From contig NZ_CP009962.1 in NCBI RefSeq assembly GCF_000786695.1, positions 62,001 through 126,000 of the forward strand: 64,000 bases of DNA. Direction: 5' to 3'. This DNA is from Collimonas arenae. GTDB lineage: Bacteria; Pseudomonadota; Gammaproteobacteria; Burkholderiales; Burkholderiaceae_D. Made by a program: the position numbers and the translations under genes. This document shows positions 1 through 7,779 of the stretch, piece by piece. Each line of letters starts with the position of its first letter. Position 1 is the stretch's first letter. A model generated the notes under the pieces. That model made no database searches. It saw nothing but the letters and a program-made list of their open reading frames with translations, and was not told the DNA's origin.

Positions 1-1
1 C

Positions 2-1276
2 CTGCGTTTGCGCGCGACCACCGTCGTGTTGATCATGTTATGCCTGATGTATTTCATTACCTATCTGGACCGCGTCAATGTCAGCACCGCCGCAGCCGGC
101 TTCGCTAAGGAATTCGATCTATCGAAAACCGAAATCGGCCTGGTGTTCTCGGCATTCGCCTATCCCTACCTGGTGTTCCAGATTATCGGCGGCTGGGTCA
201 GCGACAAATTCGGCGCTAAACGTACCCTGATCTACTGCGGCATATTGTGGGGCATCGCCACCATCCTGACCGGTTTTGCCGGCGGCCTGTTTTCGTTGCT
301 GATGGCGCGCTTGCTACTGGGCCTAGGCGAAGGCGCTACCTTTCCTGCCGCCACTACCGCCATGTCGCGCTGGGTGGCCAAGGAAAATCGGGGTTTCGCC
401 CAAGGCATCACGCACGCATTTGCCCGCATCGGCAATGCGGTGGCGCCGGCGTTGGTGGTGTTCATCATGGCAGTGCATGGCTGGCGGGAATCGTTTTACA
501 TTTTCGGCGTGTTCAGCCTTATATGGGTGCTGGTCTGGGCCTTCGTGTTTACCGAACATCCGGAAAAACATCCGCGCATCACAACCGAAGAACTGGCGGT
601 CCTGCCGCAAGGCAAGAAGAATACGCCAAAAATTCCCTGGGGGCCGCTGTTCAAGCGCATGCTGCCGGTGACTATCGTCTACTTCTGCTACGGCTGGACC
701 TTGTGGCTGTTTTTGAGCTGGATTCCGCAATATTTCCTGCATAGCTACGATCTGGATATCAAGAAATCCGCGCTGTTTGCCTCCAGCGTGTTCTTCGCCG
801 GCGTGGTGGGCGATACCCTTGGCGGCATCGTCAGCGACAAGATCCTGAAACGCACCGGCAACCTGAAGCGGGCGCGCAGCCAGATGGTGTCGGTCTGCAT
901 GTTGTTGACCTTGCTGTCGTTGCTGCCGCTGATGTTTACCCACAATGTCTACATCTCGATATTGTCCCTCAGCGCCGGTTTCTTTTTCGCCGAAATGACT
1001 ATCGGGCCGATGTGGGCCATCCCGATGGATATCGCGCCGCAATATTCCGGCACCGCTAGCGGCATGATGAATACCGGTTCGGCGCTGGCCGCGATCATTT
1101 CGCCGGTATTGTCCGGTTACCTGATCGATCGCTTCGGCAATTGGGAGCTGCCGTTTGTCGGCAGCATGATCCTGATGGGCTTTGGCGTGTTCCTGGCGTT
1201 CCGCATGCAACCTGACAGCAAATTCGAACAAGGCGCCGCGGCCAACGCCCCGGCCACCGCCAAAGCCGGCGCATAG
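2..1276 (+). CDS. MFS transporter, ACS (anion:cation symporter) family, 5'-truncated by the window edge
   Basis: An inner-membrane permease of the major facilitator superfamily. The reading frame is open to the left edge of the window, so the first codons are missing; an in-frame TTG at 8 is unlikely to be the true start. The N-terminal stretch LDRVNVSTAA followed by GLVFSAFAYPY, the loop SDKFGAKRT after TM2, and about 12 hydrophobic segments are typical of the ACS branch (hexuronate, glucarate, galactonate and phthalate carriers). It is 13 bases ahead of a 2-keto-4-pentenoate hydratase-like gene and shares its strand with an FAD/Fe-S dehydrogenase, so an organic acid is the likely substrate. 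The exact substrate cannot be read from the sequence. Confidence 0.85.
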   Translation: MRLRATTVVLIMLCLMYFITYLDRVNVSTAAAGFAKEFDLSKTEIGLVFSAFAYPYLVFQIIGGWVSDKFGAKRTLIYCGILWGIATILTGFAGGLFSLLMARLLLGLGEGATFPAATTAMSRWVAKENRGFAQGITHAFARIGNAVAPALVVFIMAVHGWRESFYIFGVFSLIWVLVWAFVFTEHPEKHPRITTEELAVLPQGKKNTPKIPWGPLFKRMLPVTIVYFCYGWTLWLFLSWIPQYFLHSYDLDIKKSALFASSVFFAGVVGDTLGGIVSDKILKRTGNLKRARSQMVSVCMLLTLLSLLPLMFTHNVYISILSLSAGFFFAEMTIGPMWAIPMDIAPQYSGTASGMMNTGSALAAIISPVLSGYLIDRFGNWELPFVGSMILMGFGVFLAFRMQPDSKFEQGAAANAPATAKAGA

Positions 1277-1288
1277 GAGAGCAGACAG

Positions 1289-2056
1289 ATGACCGCATCA
1301 ACTTCACCGCAGCAAGAACTGGCGGCGCTGCTTAGCAAAGCCTACGGCGACCGCATCGCGCTCGAATGCATACCGGCGGAACTGGAGCCCGGCAGCAGCG
1401 AACAAGCCTATCAGGTGCAATCGGCCATGCTGGCGTACAGGCAAGCCAGGATAGGCGGCTGGAAGGTCGGCGCCAGATCGGCCGATGGTCCGGTGCAGGG
1501 AGCGCCGTTGCCGGCGGAACGCATCTATTCCGCCACGTCGGTGATCGAGCGCGGCGACTATCCGGTGCTGGGTATCGAGCTGGAAATCATGTTCTGCTTC
1601 GACCGGGATATCGAACCCGGTGACGCACCGTTGACGCCTGCGCAGGTGCTGCGCAACGTGGGCGCGATGGCGGCATCGATCGAAATCGTCTCCAGCCGCA
1701 TCGGCGGCTGGCCGGAAGTGCCGAAATTGCTGCAGCTGGCGGATTTGCAGAACCACGGCGCCTTGATTGGCGGTGAATTCATCGGCTATGACGCCGGTTT
1801 TCCGTTTACCAATCCCGTGGCGCATCTGACGCTGGGCGGCCGCGATATCTTCAACGGCAACGGCAGCAATCCGGCTGGCGATCCGCGCCGGTTATTGACA
1901 TGGTTGGTGCAGCACTGCAGCGCGCAAGGTATCGCCATTCCTCGCGGTACGGTGATTACTACGGGTTCCTATACCGGCATGCATTTTCCGGATGAACCCG
2001 GGCTGGTCATCGGCCAGATTGCGGGATTGCCACCGATTCATTTCGAATTGGCCTGA
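1289..2056 (+). CDS. 2-keto-4-pentenoate hydratase / fumarylacetoacetate hydrolase family protein
   Basis: 255 aa, the usual length of MhpD-type hydratases, which add water to 2-hydroxypenta-2,4-dienoate in meta-cleavage pathways. Family features: the segment GWKVGA near residue 52, the metal-ligand region GIELEIMF near residue 96, and the C-terminal GSYTGMHFPDEPG. The start ATG is preceded by AGGAGA, which overlaps the stop of the MFS gene, so the two are almost certainly cotranscribed. Related enzymes of the same fold decarboxylate or hydrolyse beta-diketo acids, so the reaction is not fixed. No ring-cleavage dioxygenase is in view, which leaves the pathway open. Confidence 0.8.
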   Translation: MTASTSPQQELAALLSKAYGDRIALECIPAELEPGSSEQAYQVQSAMLAYRQARIGGWKVGARSADGPVQGAPLPAERIYSATSVIERGDYPVLGIELEIMFCFDRDIEPGDAPLTPAQVLRNVGAMAASIEIVSSRIGGWPEVPKLLQLADLQNHGALIGGEFIGYDAGFPFTNPVAHLTLGGRDIFNGNGSNPAGDPRRLLTWLVQHCSAQGIAIPRGTVITTGSYTGMHFPDEPGLVIGQIAGLPPIHFELA

Positions 2057-2156
2057 TTGTTGGCCTGATTATTGACCGAATTATTGATCTAGTTATTGGC
2101 TTGAGTATCGATCTTATTATTGATCTGATTGTCGACCCGATTATTTGCCGGACTGT
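2049..2156 (+). repeat. Array of about nine degenerate 12-base tandem repeats
   Basis: Starting in the last codons of the hydratase gene, the sequence repeats with a 12-base period: TGGCCTGATTGT, TGGCCTGATTAT, TGACCGAATTAT, TGATCTAGTTAT, TGGCTTGAGTAT, CGATCTTATTAT, TGATCTGATTGT, CGACCCGATTAT and a weaker ninth copy. The consensus is close to TGATCTGATTAT. The array fills nearly all the space between the hydratase and the dehydrogenase. Because 12 is a multiple of three, frames through it read as a four-residue repeat on either strand, but no gene is likely there. Confidence 0.85.
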
Positions 2157-2174
2157 TTTTACAGGATACTTCCC

Positions 2175-5100
2175 ATGCTGGTTAAACCAATCCATTTGCT
2201 ACCCCGCGGTGCAACGTTCACGACGCCGCTGGCCGAGCAGCTGTGGCGCGAATTAAGGGGTGATGTCCTGTTCGGTCCGGCCGACCGCGGCAGGTACGCC
2301 ACTGACGCTTCGATTTACCAGATCATGCCGCTCGGCGCGGTGGTGCCGCGCGACCAGGCGGATCTGCTGCTGGCGCTGGAGATTGCGCGCGACAACCATA
2401 CGCCGGTTCTGGCGCGCGGCGCCGGCACCAGCCAGTGCGGGCAAACCGTAGGCGAAGCGCTGGTGATCGACAACAGCAAATGGCTCAACCAGGTGATCGA
2501 CTTCGACGCCGCCGCGCGCACCGTGACAGTCGAGCCCGGTATGGTCCTCGACCATCTCAATGCCTGGCTAAAGCCGTATGGCTTGTGGTTTCCGGTGGAT
2601 GTGTCTACCGCAGCCCAATGCACCATCGGCGGCATGGCCGGCAACAATTCCTGCGGCTCGCGCTCGATCGAATACGGCAACATGGTGCATAACGTGGTCG
2701 CCATCGACGCCGTGCTTGCGGACGGGACGCAAGGCTGCTTTGGCCGCCTGGAGCGAATGGCGACCGGTGGCCGCATCGGCGATATCGTCACCGGATTGCA
2801 AGGCATCGCCCGGCGCGAACGGGGCGAGATTGCCGAACGCATACCCAAGGTCTTGCGCCGGGTGGGTGGCTACAACATCGATCTCTTCGATTGCCAGAAT
2901 CCGCGCGCCTACACCGATGACGGCATGGCCAACCTGGCGCATATCCTGGTCGGCTCGGAAGGCACGCTGGCCTACAGCCGCCAGATCACCCTGGCGCTGG
3001 CGCCGCTGCCGGCTCACAAGGTACTTGGCGTGGTCAACTTTCCCACCTTCTATCAGGCGATGGACCTGACCCAGCATATCGTCAAACTTGGTCCGACCGC
3101 GGTTGAACTTGTGGACCGCACCATGATCGATCTGGCCATGGGTAACCCAGCCTTCAAGCCGGTCATTGAAAAAGCCCTGAGCGGTCAGCCGCAAGCCATC
3201 TTGCTGGTTGAATTCGCCGGCGAAAGCCACGACGTCTTGTTGCAAAAACTGTCCAGCCTGGATGAATTGATGGCTGACCTGCAATTGCCAGGCGCGGTGG
3301 TGAAAATGGCCGGCGCTTCAGACCAGAAAGCCTTGTGGGATGTGCGTAAGGCCGGTCTCAACATCATGATGAGCATGAAGGGCGACGGCAAGCCGGTGTC
3401 CTTTATCGAAGACTGCGCCGTACCGTTGGAACACCTGGCGGAATACACCAGCCAGCTGACCGAGGTATTCCACAAGTACGGAACTGAAGGCACCTGGTAT
3501 GCCCATGCCAGCGTCGGTACGCTGCATGTGCGGCCGATATTGGATATGCGCCGCGGCGGCGCCAAGGACATGCGTGAAATCGCCGAAGCAGCCTCGGCGC
3601 TGGTGCGCAAGTACAAGGGCGCCTATTCCGGCGAACATGGCGACGGTCTCTGCCGCGGCGAGTGGGTCGCGTGGCAGTACGGGCCGAAGATCAACGCTGC
3701 CTTTGGCGAAATCAAGGAGTTGTTCGATCCGCGCAATCATTTTAATCCCGACAAGATCGTGCGGCCGCCGAAAATGGACGATGCCGTCAACTTCCGCTTT
3801 GCGCCCGGTTACCAGGAATTGCCGCGTCAGCCCAAGCTGGACTGGTCATCGTGGAACGTCAAACGTAATCCGCTGACCGGCGAAGAAAGCGCTCCCGGTA
3901 CTGGTGACGACAGGACCGACGGCCTGGCCAAGCTGGTTGAAATGTGCAACAACAACGGCCATTGCCGCAAATTCGACGCCGGCACCATGTGTCCCAGCTA
4001 TCGCATCACCAAGGATGAGAAACACGTCACGCGTGGCCGCGCCAATACCTTGCGTCTGGCGCTCTCCGGCCAGCTTGGCAATGAGGGCTTGGCCAGCGAG
4101 GAAGTCAAGGAGGTGCTGGACTTGTGCGTCTCCTGCAAAGGTTGCAAGCGCGACTGCCCGACCGGCGTCGACATGGCGAAAGTCAAGATCGAAGCGCGTG
4201 CCGCCTGGATCGGCAAGCATGGCCTTGGCTGGCGCGATCGCCTGATTGCCTTCATGCCGGCCTATGCGCCCTACGCCAGCAGCGCAGGCAGCCTGATCGC
4301 ATTGGCCGAAAATATTCCGCTGCTGTCTAACTGGATAAAGAATCGCCTGGGCCTGGCGCCGCAACGCTCTTTTCCGCAGTTCAAGAAGGCCTTCCTGGCG
4401 AACGCCAGGCCGACGGCGGCGAGCGGGCGCGAAGTGCTGCTATTCGTCGATACCTTCAACAACTACATGGAACCGGAAAACGCCCGCGCCGCGCAGCAAG
4501 TACTGGAAGCCGCCGGCTACAAGGTCCACTTCAATACGGTCGCCAGCGGCAGGCCCTTGTGCTGCGGCCGTACCTATCTGTCCGCAGGCCTGGTCGACCA
4601 GGCCAAAGCCGAAGCGCGCAGGACGCTGGATAGTTTGATGCCGTATGTCGAGCGCGGCATCCCCATTGTCGGGCTGGAACCGTCCTGCTTGTTGTCGTTG
4701 CGCGATGAGTTCTTGAATTACGGTTACGGCGAAGAGGCGAAAAAGCTGGCGCAATCGGCTTATCTGTTCGAAGAATTTCTTGTGAACGAGAAAAACAACG
4801 GCCGCCTTCAACTGGACCTGAAACCGCTGTCCGGCAATAAAGTCCTGCTGCACGGCCACTGCCATCAAAAAGCCTTTGATGCTTTGCGGCCGGTACAAAC
4901 CGTCTTGCAATGGATCCCGCAGGTCGAACTGTCAACGGTAGAGTCTTCATGCTGCGGCATGGCCGGCAGCTTCGGTTACGAAGCTGAACACTACGAAGCG
5001 TCGATGGCCATGGCCGAACTCACGCTCTTGCCCGCGGTGCGCAAGGCCGGCAAAGACAGCATCGTGGTAGCAGACGGCACCAGTTGCCGCCATCAAATCC

Positions 5101-5189
5101 ACGATGGCGCGGACACGCAGGCTTTGCATGTAGCGCGGGTGCTGGCCTTGTCTTTGACGGCATCGTCGGTGACAACGCGCTCAGATTGA
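2175..5189 (+). CDS. ydiJ: FAD-binding and 4Fe-4S-binding oxidoreductase, YdiJ-like (D-2-hydroxyglutarate dehydrogenase type)
   Basis: About 1004 aa, matching the size of E. coli YdiJ (1018 aa), a D-2-hydroxyglutarate dehydrogenase. The N-terminal half is a PCMH-type FAD domain (LARGAGTSQCG, then CTIGGMAGNNSCG, then GSEGTLA) with the FAD-oxidase C-terminal domain (YSGEHGDGLCRGEW). The middle holds a ferredoxin-like 4Fe-4S module: CNNNGHCRKF with a downstream MCPS, then CVSCKGCKRDCPTG. The C-terminal half carries CCG-domain cysteines (LCCGRTYLSAG, GHCHQKA, SCCGMAGSFGYE). ATG 2175 is chosen because AGGAT lies 9 bases upstream; the earlier in-frame TTG at 2145 falls in the repeat array. The substrate is inferred from the family; a related 2-hydroxy acid is possible. 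Confidence 0.85.
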   Translation: MLVKPIHLLPRGATFTTPLAEQLWRELRGDVLFGPADRGRYATDASIYQIMPLGAVVPRDQADLLLALEIARDNHTPVLARGAGTSQCGQTVGEALVIDNSKWLNQVIDFDAAARTVTVEPGMVLDHLNAWLKPYGLWFPVDVSTAAQCTIGGMAGNNSCGSRSIEYGNMVHNVVAIDAVLADGTQGCFGRLERMATGGRIGDIVTGLQGIARRERGEIAERIPKVLRRVGGYNIDLFDCQNPRAYTDDGMANLAHILVGSEGTLAYSRQITLALAPLPAHKVLGVVNFPTFYQAMDLTQHIVKLGPTAVELVDRTMIDLAMGNPAFKPVIEKALSGQPQAILLVEFAGESHDVLLQKLSSLDELMADLQLPGAVVKMAGASDQKALWDVRKAGLNIMMSMKGDGKPVSFIEDCAVPLEHLAEYTSQLTEVFHKYGTEGTWYAHASVGTLHVRPILDMRRGGAKDMREIAEAASALVRKYKGAYSGEHGDGLCRGEWVAWQYGPKINAAFGEIKELFDPRNHFNPDKIVRPPKMDDAVNFRFAPGYQELPRQPKLDWSSWNVKRNPLTGEESAPGTGDDRTDGLAKLVEMCNNNGHCRKFDAGTMCPSYRITKDEKHVTRGRANTLRLALSGQLGNEGLASEEVKEVLDLCVSCKGCKRDCPTGVDMAKVKIEARAAWIGKHGLGWRDRLIAFMPAYAPYASSAGSLIALAENIPLLSNWIKNRLGLAPQRSFPQFKKAFLANARPTAASGREVLLFVDTFNNYMEPENARAAQQVLEAAGYKVHFNTVASGRPLCCGRTYLSAGLVDQAKAEARRTLDSLMPYVERGIPIVGLEPSCLLSLRDEFLNYGYGEEAKKLAQSAYLFEEFLVNEKNNGRLQLDLKPLSGNKVLLHGHCHQKAFDALRPVQTVLQWIPQVELSTVESSCCGMAGSFGYEAEHYEASMAMAELTLLPAVRKAGKDSIVVADGTSCRHQIHDGADTQALHVARVLALSLTASSVTTRSD

Positions 5190-5207
5190 AAATGCTCACC
5201 CATAAAG

Positions 5208-5227
5208 AAAGGCCCTCACGGGCCTTT
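5208..5227. terminator. Hairpin terminator between convergent genes
   Basis: An 8-base perfect stem (AAAGGCCC / GGGCCTTT) with loop TCAC, 18 bases after the YdiJ-like stop and 13 bases beyond the stop of the small basic protein on the other strand. On the minus strand it is followed by TCTTTAT, so it probably serves both directions. Confidence 0.75.
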
Positions 5228-5240
5228 CGTCAATACATAG

Positions 5241-5417
5241 TCATGTGTCATGGTCCTCTCTGGTTTTGCGTCCCGACAGGATCTGGTTCAGTTTCTGTTT
5301 TTCAGCCCGCCGCACCTGGCGCGCCGGGTTGTAGCCATCATGCGATCCGGCTTTCCGGGTTCTGGCGGCAACCACCAGAGGATTGCGCGGCTTCGGCAGT
5401 TTAATTGTGATTTTCAT
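5241..5417 (-). CDS. Small basic protein translationally coupled to rtcB
   Basis: 58 aa and strongly basic, starting MKITIKLPKPRNPLVVAARTR and ending in a charged tail; no membrane segment or signal peptide. The TGA stop of rtcB lies within AAAGGATGAACATGAAA, which also contains two possible ATG starts for this gene (5423 and 5417). The AAAGGA at the end of rtcB is best spaced for the second. This overlap implies coupled translation with the RNA ligase. The Lys/Arg-rich character and the coupling suggest an RNA-binding or accessory role, but I recognise no named domain and assign no function. Confidence 0.65.
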   Translation of the reverse strand: MKITIKLPKPRNPLVVAARTRKAGSHDGYNPARQVRRAEKQKLNQILSGRKTREDHDT

Positions 5418-5419
5418 GT

Positions 5420-6628
5420 TCATCCTTTTATGCAAATGACCTGGCGCAGCGTGTGCACCTCGTCGACCAGATCGGTCTGATGCGCCATGACCTGGTCGAT
5501 GTCCTTGTAGGCGGCTGGAATTTCATCGACTACGCCGCCATCCTTGCGGCATTCGATTCCCAGTGTCTGGTCGGCCAGGTCGAAGCGGCTGAAGCGACGC
5601 TTGGCTTCGGTCCGGCTCATGCGCCGCCCTGCCCCATGCGAGCAGGAACAGAACGATTCCGGATTGCCCTTGCCGCGCACGATGTAGCTCTTAGCGCCCA
5701 TGCTGCCAGGAATGATGCCGAGCTCGCCTGCACGCGCCGAGATCGCTCCTTTGCGGGTGATGAACAGGTTTTCATTACCGTGCATCTCACGCGATACATA
5801 GTTGTGATGGCAGTTGATCGCTTCGCCATCGAGTTTGAACGGCGGCAGTTGCTGCGTCAGCACGTCGACCGTGCGCCGCATCATTTCGCGACGGTTAATC
5901 AAGGCATAGTCTTGCGCCCAGTCGACGGCGTCGACGTAATCGTCGAACAGCAGCGATCCTTCGCTGAAGTAAGACAGGTCCTTGTCCGGCAAGTTGACAT
6001 GGTTGCGGGCCATATCCTTTTTTGCGGCGGAAATGAAATAGCGTCCGATCACGTTGCCGATGCCGCGCGAGCCGGAATGCAGCATGATCCAGACCCGTTG
6101 TTCTTCGTCCAGGCAGATCTCGATGAAGTGGTTGCCGCCGCCCAGCGTGCCGATCTGGCAAATCCAGGTCTGGGCAAATTTGTGCTGCATCTTCATGATG
6201 CCCTTGTGCTTGGCCACGATCCGGTCCAGCCGGTCGTTTAGCGGCCGGCCGACGCGTGCATGGGCCGAACCGCGCACCTTGTTCCACTCATGCTGTTCGA
6301 AGCCGACCGGAATCGCCGCTTCAATGGCGCTGCGCAGGCGCGCCAGGTTGTCCGGCAGCTGGCTGGCCGTCAGCGTGGTACGGACTGCATTCATGCCGCA
6401 GCCGATATCGACCCCGACCGCTGCCGGAATGATGGCGGCGCGGGTAGGAATCACGCTGCCGACGGTGGCGCCGATGCCGGCATGGACGTCCGGCATTGCC
6501 GCCACGTGCGGATACACGATCGGCAGGTTGGCGATATTGAGCAGCTGCTGGAGCGCGCTGTGATCGATATCGTCGGTAAATATGTGCACGGGCACCAGGC
6601 CCTTGTGCAAGCTCTGTTTGATTGGCAT
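5420..6628 (-). CDS. rtcB: RNA-splicing ligase RtcB
   Basis: 402 aa, close to E. coli RtcB (408 aa). RtcB joins a 2',3'-cyclic phosphate or 3'-phosphate RNA end to a 5'-OH end, using GTP and Mn2+. The metal-site and active-site residues are all present: VGVDIGCGM (D74, C77), GTLGGGNHFIE (H167), HSGSRGIGN (H184), INCHHNYVSRE (H274/H275), and SCSHGAGRRMSR with the histidine that becomes guanylylated (H331). No rtcA cyclase or rtcR sigma-54 activator is adjacent, unlike in E. coli. Instead an HNH endonuclease gene and a structured leader with a terminator lie upstream, and a small basic protein is coupled downstream. Confidence 0.95.
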   Translation of the reverse strand: MPIKQSLHKGLVPVHIFTDDIDHSALQQLLNIANLPIVYPHVAAMPDVHAGIGATVGSVIPTRAAIIPAAVGVDIGCGMNAVRTTLTASQLPDNLARLRSAIEAAIPVGFEQHEWNKVRGSAHARVGRPLNDRLDRIVAKHKGIMKMQHKFAQTWICQIGTLGGGNHFIEICLDEEQRVWIMLHSGSRGIGNVIGRYFISAAKKDMARNHVNLPDKDLSYFSEGSLLFDDYVDAVDWAQDYALINRREMMRRTVDVLTQQLPPFKLDGEAINCHHNYVSREMHGNENLFITRKGAISARAGELGIIPGSMGAKSYIVRGKGNPESFCSCSHGAGRRMSRTEAKRRFSRFDLADQTLGIECRKDGGVVDEIPAAYKDIDQVMAHQTDLVDEVHTLRQVICIKG

Positions 6629-6682
6629 AACGTTTCTCTGTCATACCGGGGTTCTCGTCACGGATCGCATGGCCGCGCCCGC

Positions 6683-6720
6683 AAAAAACAAAAACCCCGG
6701 CGAGTTTCCTCACCGGGGTT
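6683..6720 (-). terminator. Strong intrinsic terminator ahead of rtcB
   Basis: The 12-base stem (AACCCCGGTGAG with CTCGCCGGGGTT, one G-T pair) closes on a GAAA tetraloop and is followed by TTTGTTTTTT on the minus strand. It lies 55-92 bases upstream of the rtcB start, in the direction of rtcB transcription. Either rtcB has its own promoter in the remaining 55-base gap, or read-through is regulated. Confidence 0.85.
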
Positions 6721-6785
6721 CATGGTTGGAACGACCGGCTCGGGTCGGCAAAATCGCCGCATACCCCGAGCAGTCATGCGCGGGG

Positions 6786-6824
6786 CTATCTGTTGTTTGA
6801 ATTGTTGATAGCCGTCCGTGGCAT
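6786..6824 (-). CDS. Possible 12-codon leader peptide
   Basis: On the minus strand, CAGGAAAGGAACGGCC precedes an ATG that opens MPRTAINNSNNR and a TAG stop. The purine-rich ribosome-binding stretch is well placed. The 3' part of the ORF and its stop fall in the P1 stem of the structured leader, so translation would melt that hairpin. The length and position are those of a regulatory leader peptide. The composition (four Asn in twelve residues) is suggestive but proves nothing. Chance is a real alternative for an ORF this short. Confidence 0.35.
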   Translation of the reverse strand: MPRTAINNSNNR

Positions 6825-6976
6825 GGCCGTTCCTTTCCTGTAAAAATATTGTTAGTCGAAAATACCGAGTTGCGATTCTGCACCCGATGAAATCAGCGTG
6901 TCAAACAAATCACCGCAATGCGGCGTTATTCCGTTGTTTTTTTCACGCAGCCGGGCGCCAAGAATCGCGTTCCGCC

Positions 6977-7549
6977 TTAGTTCAATTCGCGCATGCGGCT
7001 GTGCTTTGGCAGGCGCGCGGCCAGGTAGTCGTGCTGGTCGGCCAGTACGTTGCGGCCGCTTAGCAGATAGTGTTCGGCGCGGCAAGGCACATACGGCACG
7101 TACAGCAGCGGGCGGAAACTCTCCAGCGCCTTGCTGCCTTTTTCCTGGTTGCAGTCCTTGCACGCCGTCACGCAATTCATCCACGTATCCCGGCCGCCGC
7201 GCGAACGCGCCAGCACATGGTCGCGCGACAATTCATTGTGGGGAAAGCGGCCGCCGCAATAGGCACAGGTGTAACGGTCGCGGCGGAACAGCAGATCGTT
7301 GTGATGGCCCAGCGGCAGTTCCAGGTGCAGCATGCGCGCCATGATGGCGCTGCCGGCGATGGCGATGATAGGTTTGACGGCGATGCGCGACTGAATGCCT
7401 GCATGGGAATAACCGCCGCGGAAAACGATGTCGCCGTCTCCAAGTTCCCAAGCCACCTTCCCGCTCGCATAATAGAGCACAGCATCTTGCGGCGAAATCC
7501 AGTCGAACGGGTTTCCCGCGATATCGAGAGTCAGGATATGGGAGGTCAT
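6977..7549 (-). CDS. HNH endonuclease
   Basis: About 190 aa. The C-terminal half has a complete zinc-bound HNH module: CAYCGG (first Cys pair, near residue 97), LSRDHVLARSRGG with the catalytic DH, WMNCVTAC with the structural Asn, and CKDCNQEKGS closing the second Cys pair. The N-terminal 80 residues lack a recognised domain. The second ATG (7549) is chosen because AAAGG lies 8 bases upstream; an ATG at 7555 is too close to it. The gene points toward rtcB on the same strand, with a 350-base gap that holds the structured leader. HNH enzymes of this kind are usually called DNA nucleases, but the position next to an RNA ligase makes an RNA or tRNA target worth considering. Confidence 0.88.
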   Translation of the reverse strand: MTSHILTLDIAGNPFDWISPQDAVLYYASGKVAWELGDGDIVFRGGYSHAGIQSRIAVKPIIAIAGSAIMARMLHLELPLGHHNDLLFRRDRYTCAYCGGRFPHNELSRDHVLARSRGGRDTWMNCVTACKDCNQEKGSKALESFRPLLYVPYVPCRAEHYLLSGRNVLADQHDYLAARLPKHSRMRELN

Positions 7550-7569
7550 TTTCATTACCTTTGCTGCTG

Positions 7570-7575
7570 ATTATA
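7570..7575 (-). promoter_or_regulatory. Consensus -10 box for the HNH gene
   Basis: On the minus strand, TATAAT matches the sigma-70 -10 consensus exactly and lies 20 bases upstream of the HNH start. A weak -35 (TTCCGA) sits about 17 bases further up. Confidence 0.5.
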
Positions 7576-7631
7576 ACCAGCATTTTCCTATTTCGGAATT
7601 CTCTCTTGCGATTGCAAGCAGCAAGAAAATG

Positions 7632-7649
7632 CTGTCACTGTACTGTCAT
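7632..7649 (+). promoter_or_regulatory. Candidate Pho box upstream of the DUF2339 gene
   Basis: CTGTCAC-TGTA-CTGTCAT: two 7-base direct repeats separated by 4 bases, matching the PhoB consensus (CTGTCAT, N4, CTGTCAT) at 13 of 14 repeat positions. It lies 130 bases before the ATG of the DUF2339 gene and reads in its direction. This predicts induction of the DUF2339/DUF3999 pair by phosphate limitation. Confidence 0.55.
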
Positions 7650-7779
7650 CTGATACGTGCAGGCCATGTATCGCAAATGGCGATCAACTGGCATTATGCA
7701 ATGGTCAGTTGGAAATATTGGGTACTGCCGAAACATCACAAACAATACCAGAGCAAATCACAATAAGCGAGCTAACACT

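Larger units (their letters stand above)
6683..6824 (-). ncRNA. Candidate structured leader or small RNA upstream of rtcB
   Basis: On the minus strand, three strong hairpins follow each other in the gap between the HNH gene and rtcB. P1 has a perfect 7-base stem (6807-6813 with 6784-6790, GGCTATC/GATAGCC). P2 is a long arm pairing 6763-6771 with 6738-6745 (GCTCGGGGT/ACCCGAGC, one bulge) and capped by CGGC-GATTTT-GCCG. P3 is a 12-base terminator stem with a GAAA tetraloop and a T-rich tail. The 5' end is not known. This could be a terminated small RNA, or an attenuator leader controlling read-through into rtcB. I do not recognise it as a named RNA family, and it does not fold as a normal tRNA. 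Confidence 0.55.

Noticed and set aside
323..1231. 302-codon minus-strand ORF opposite the MFS gene
   Set aside because: An antisense shadow of high-GC coding sequence, rich in Arg, Gln and His, with no domain.
6683..6830. tRNA gene upstream of rtcB
   Set aside because: The region has strong stems, but no 7-base acceptor pairing with D, anticodon and T arms in order. It ends in a GAAA-capped terminator, so it is reported as a candidate structured RNA instead.
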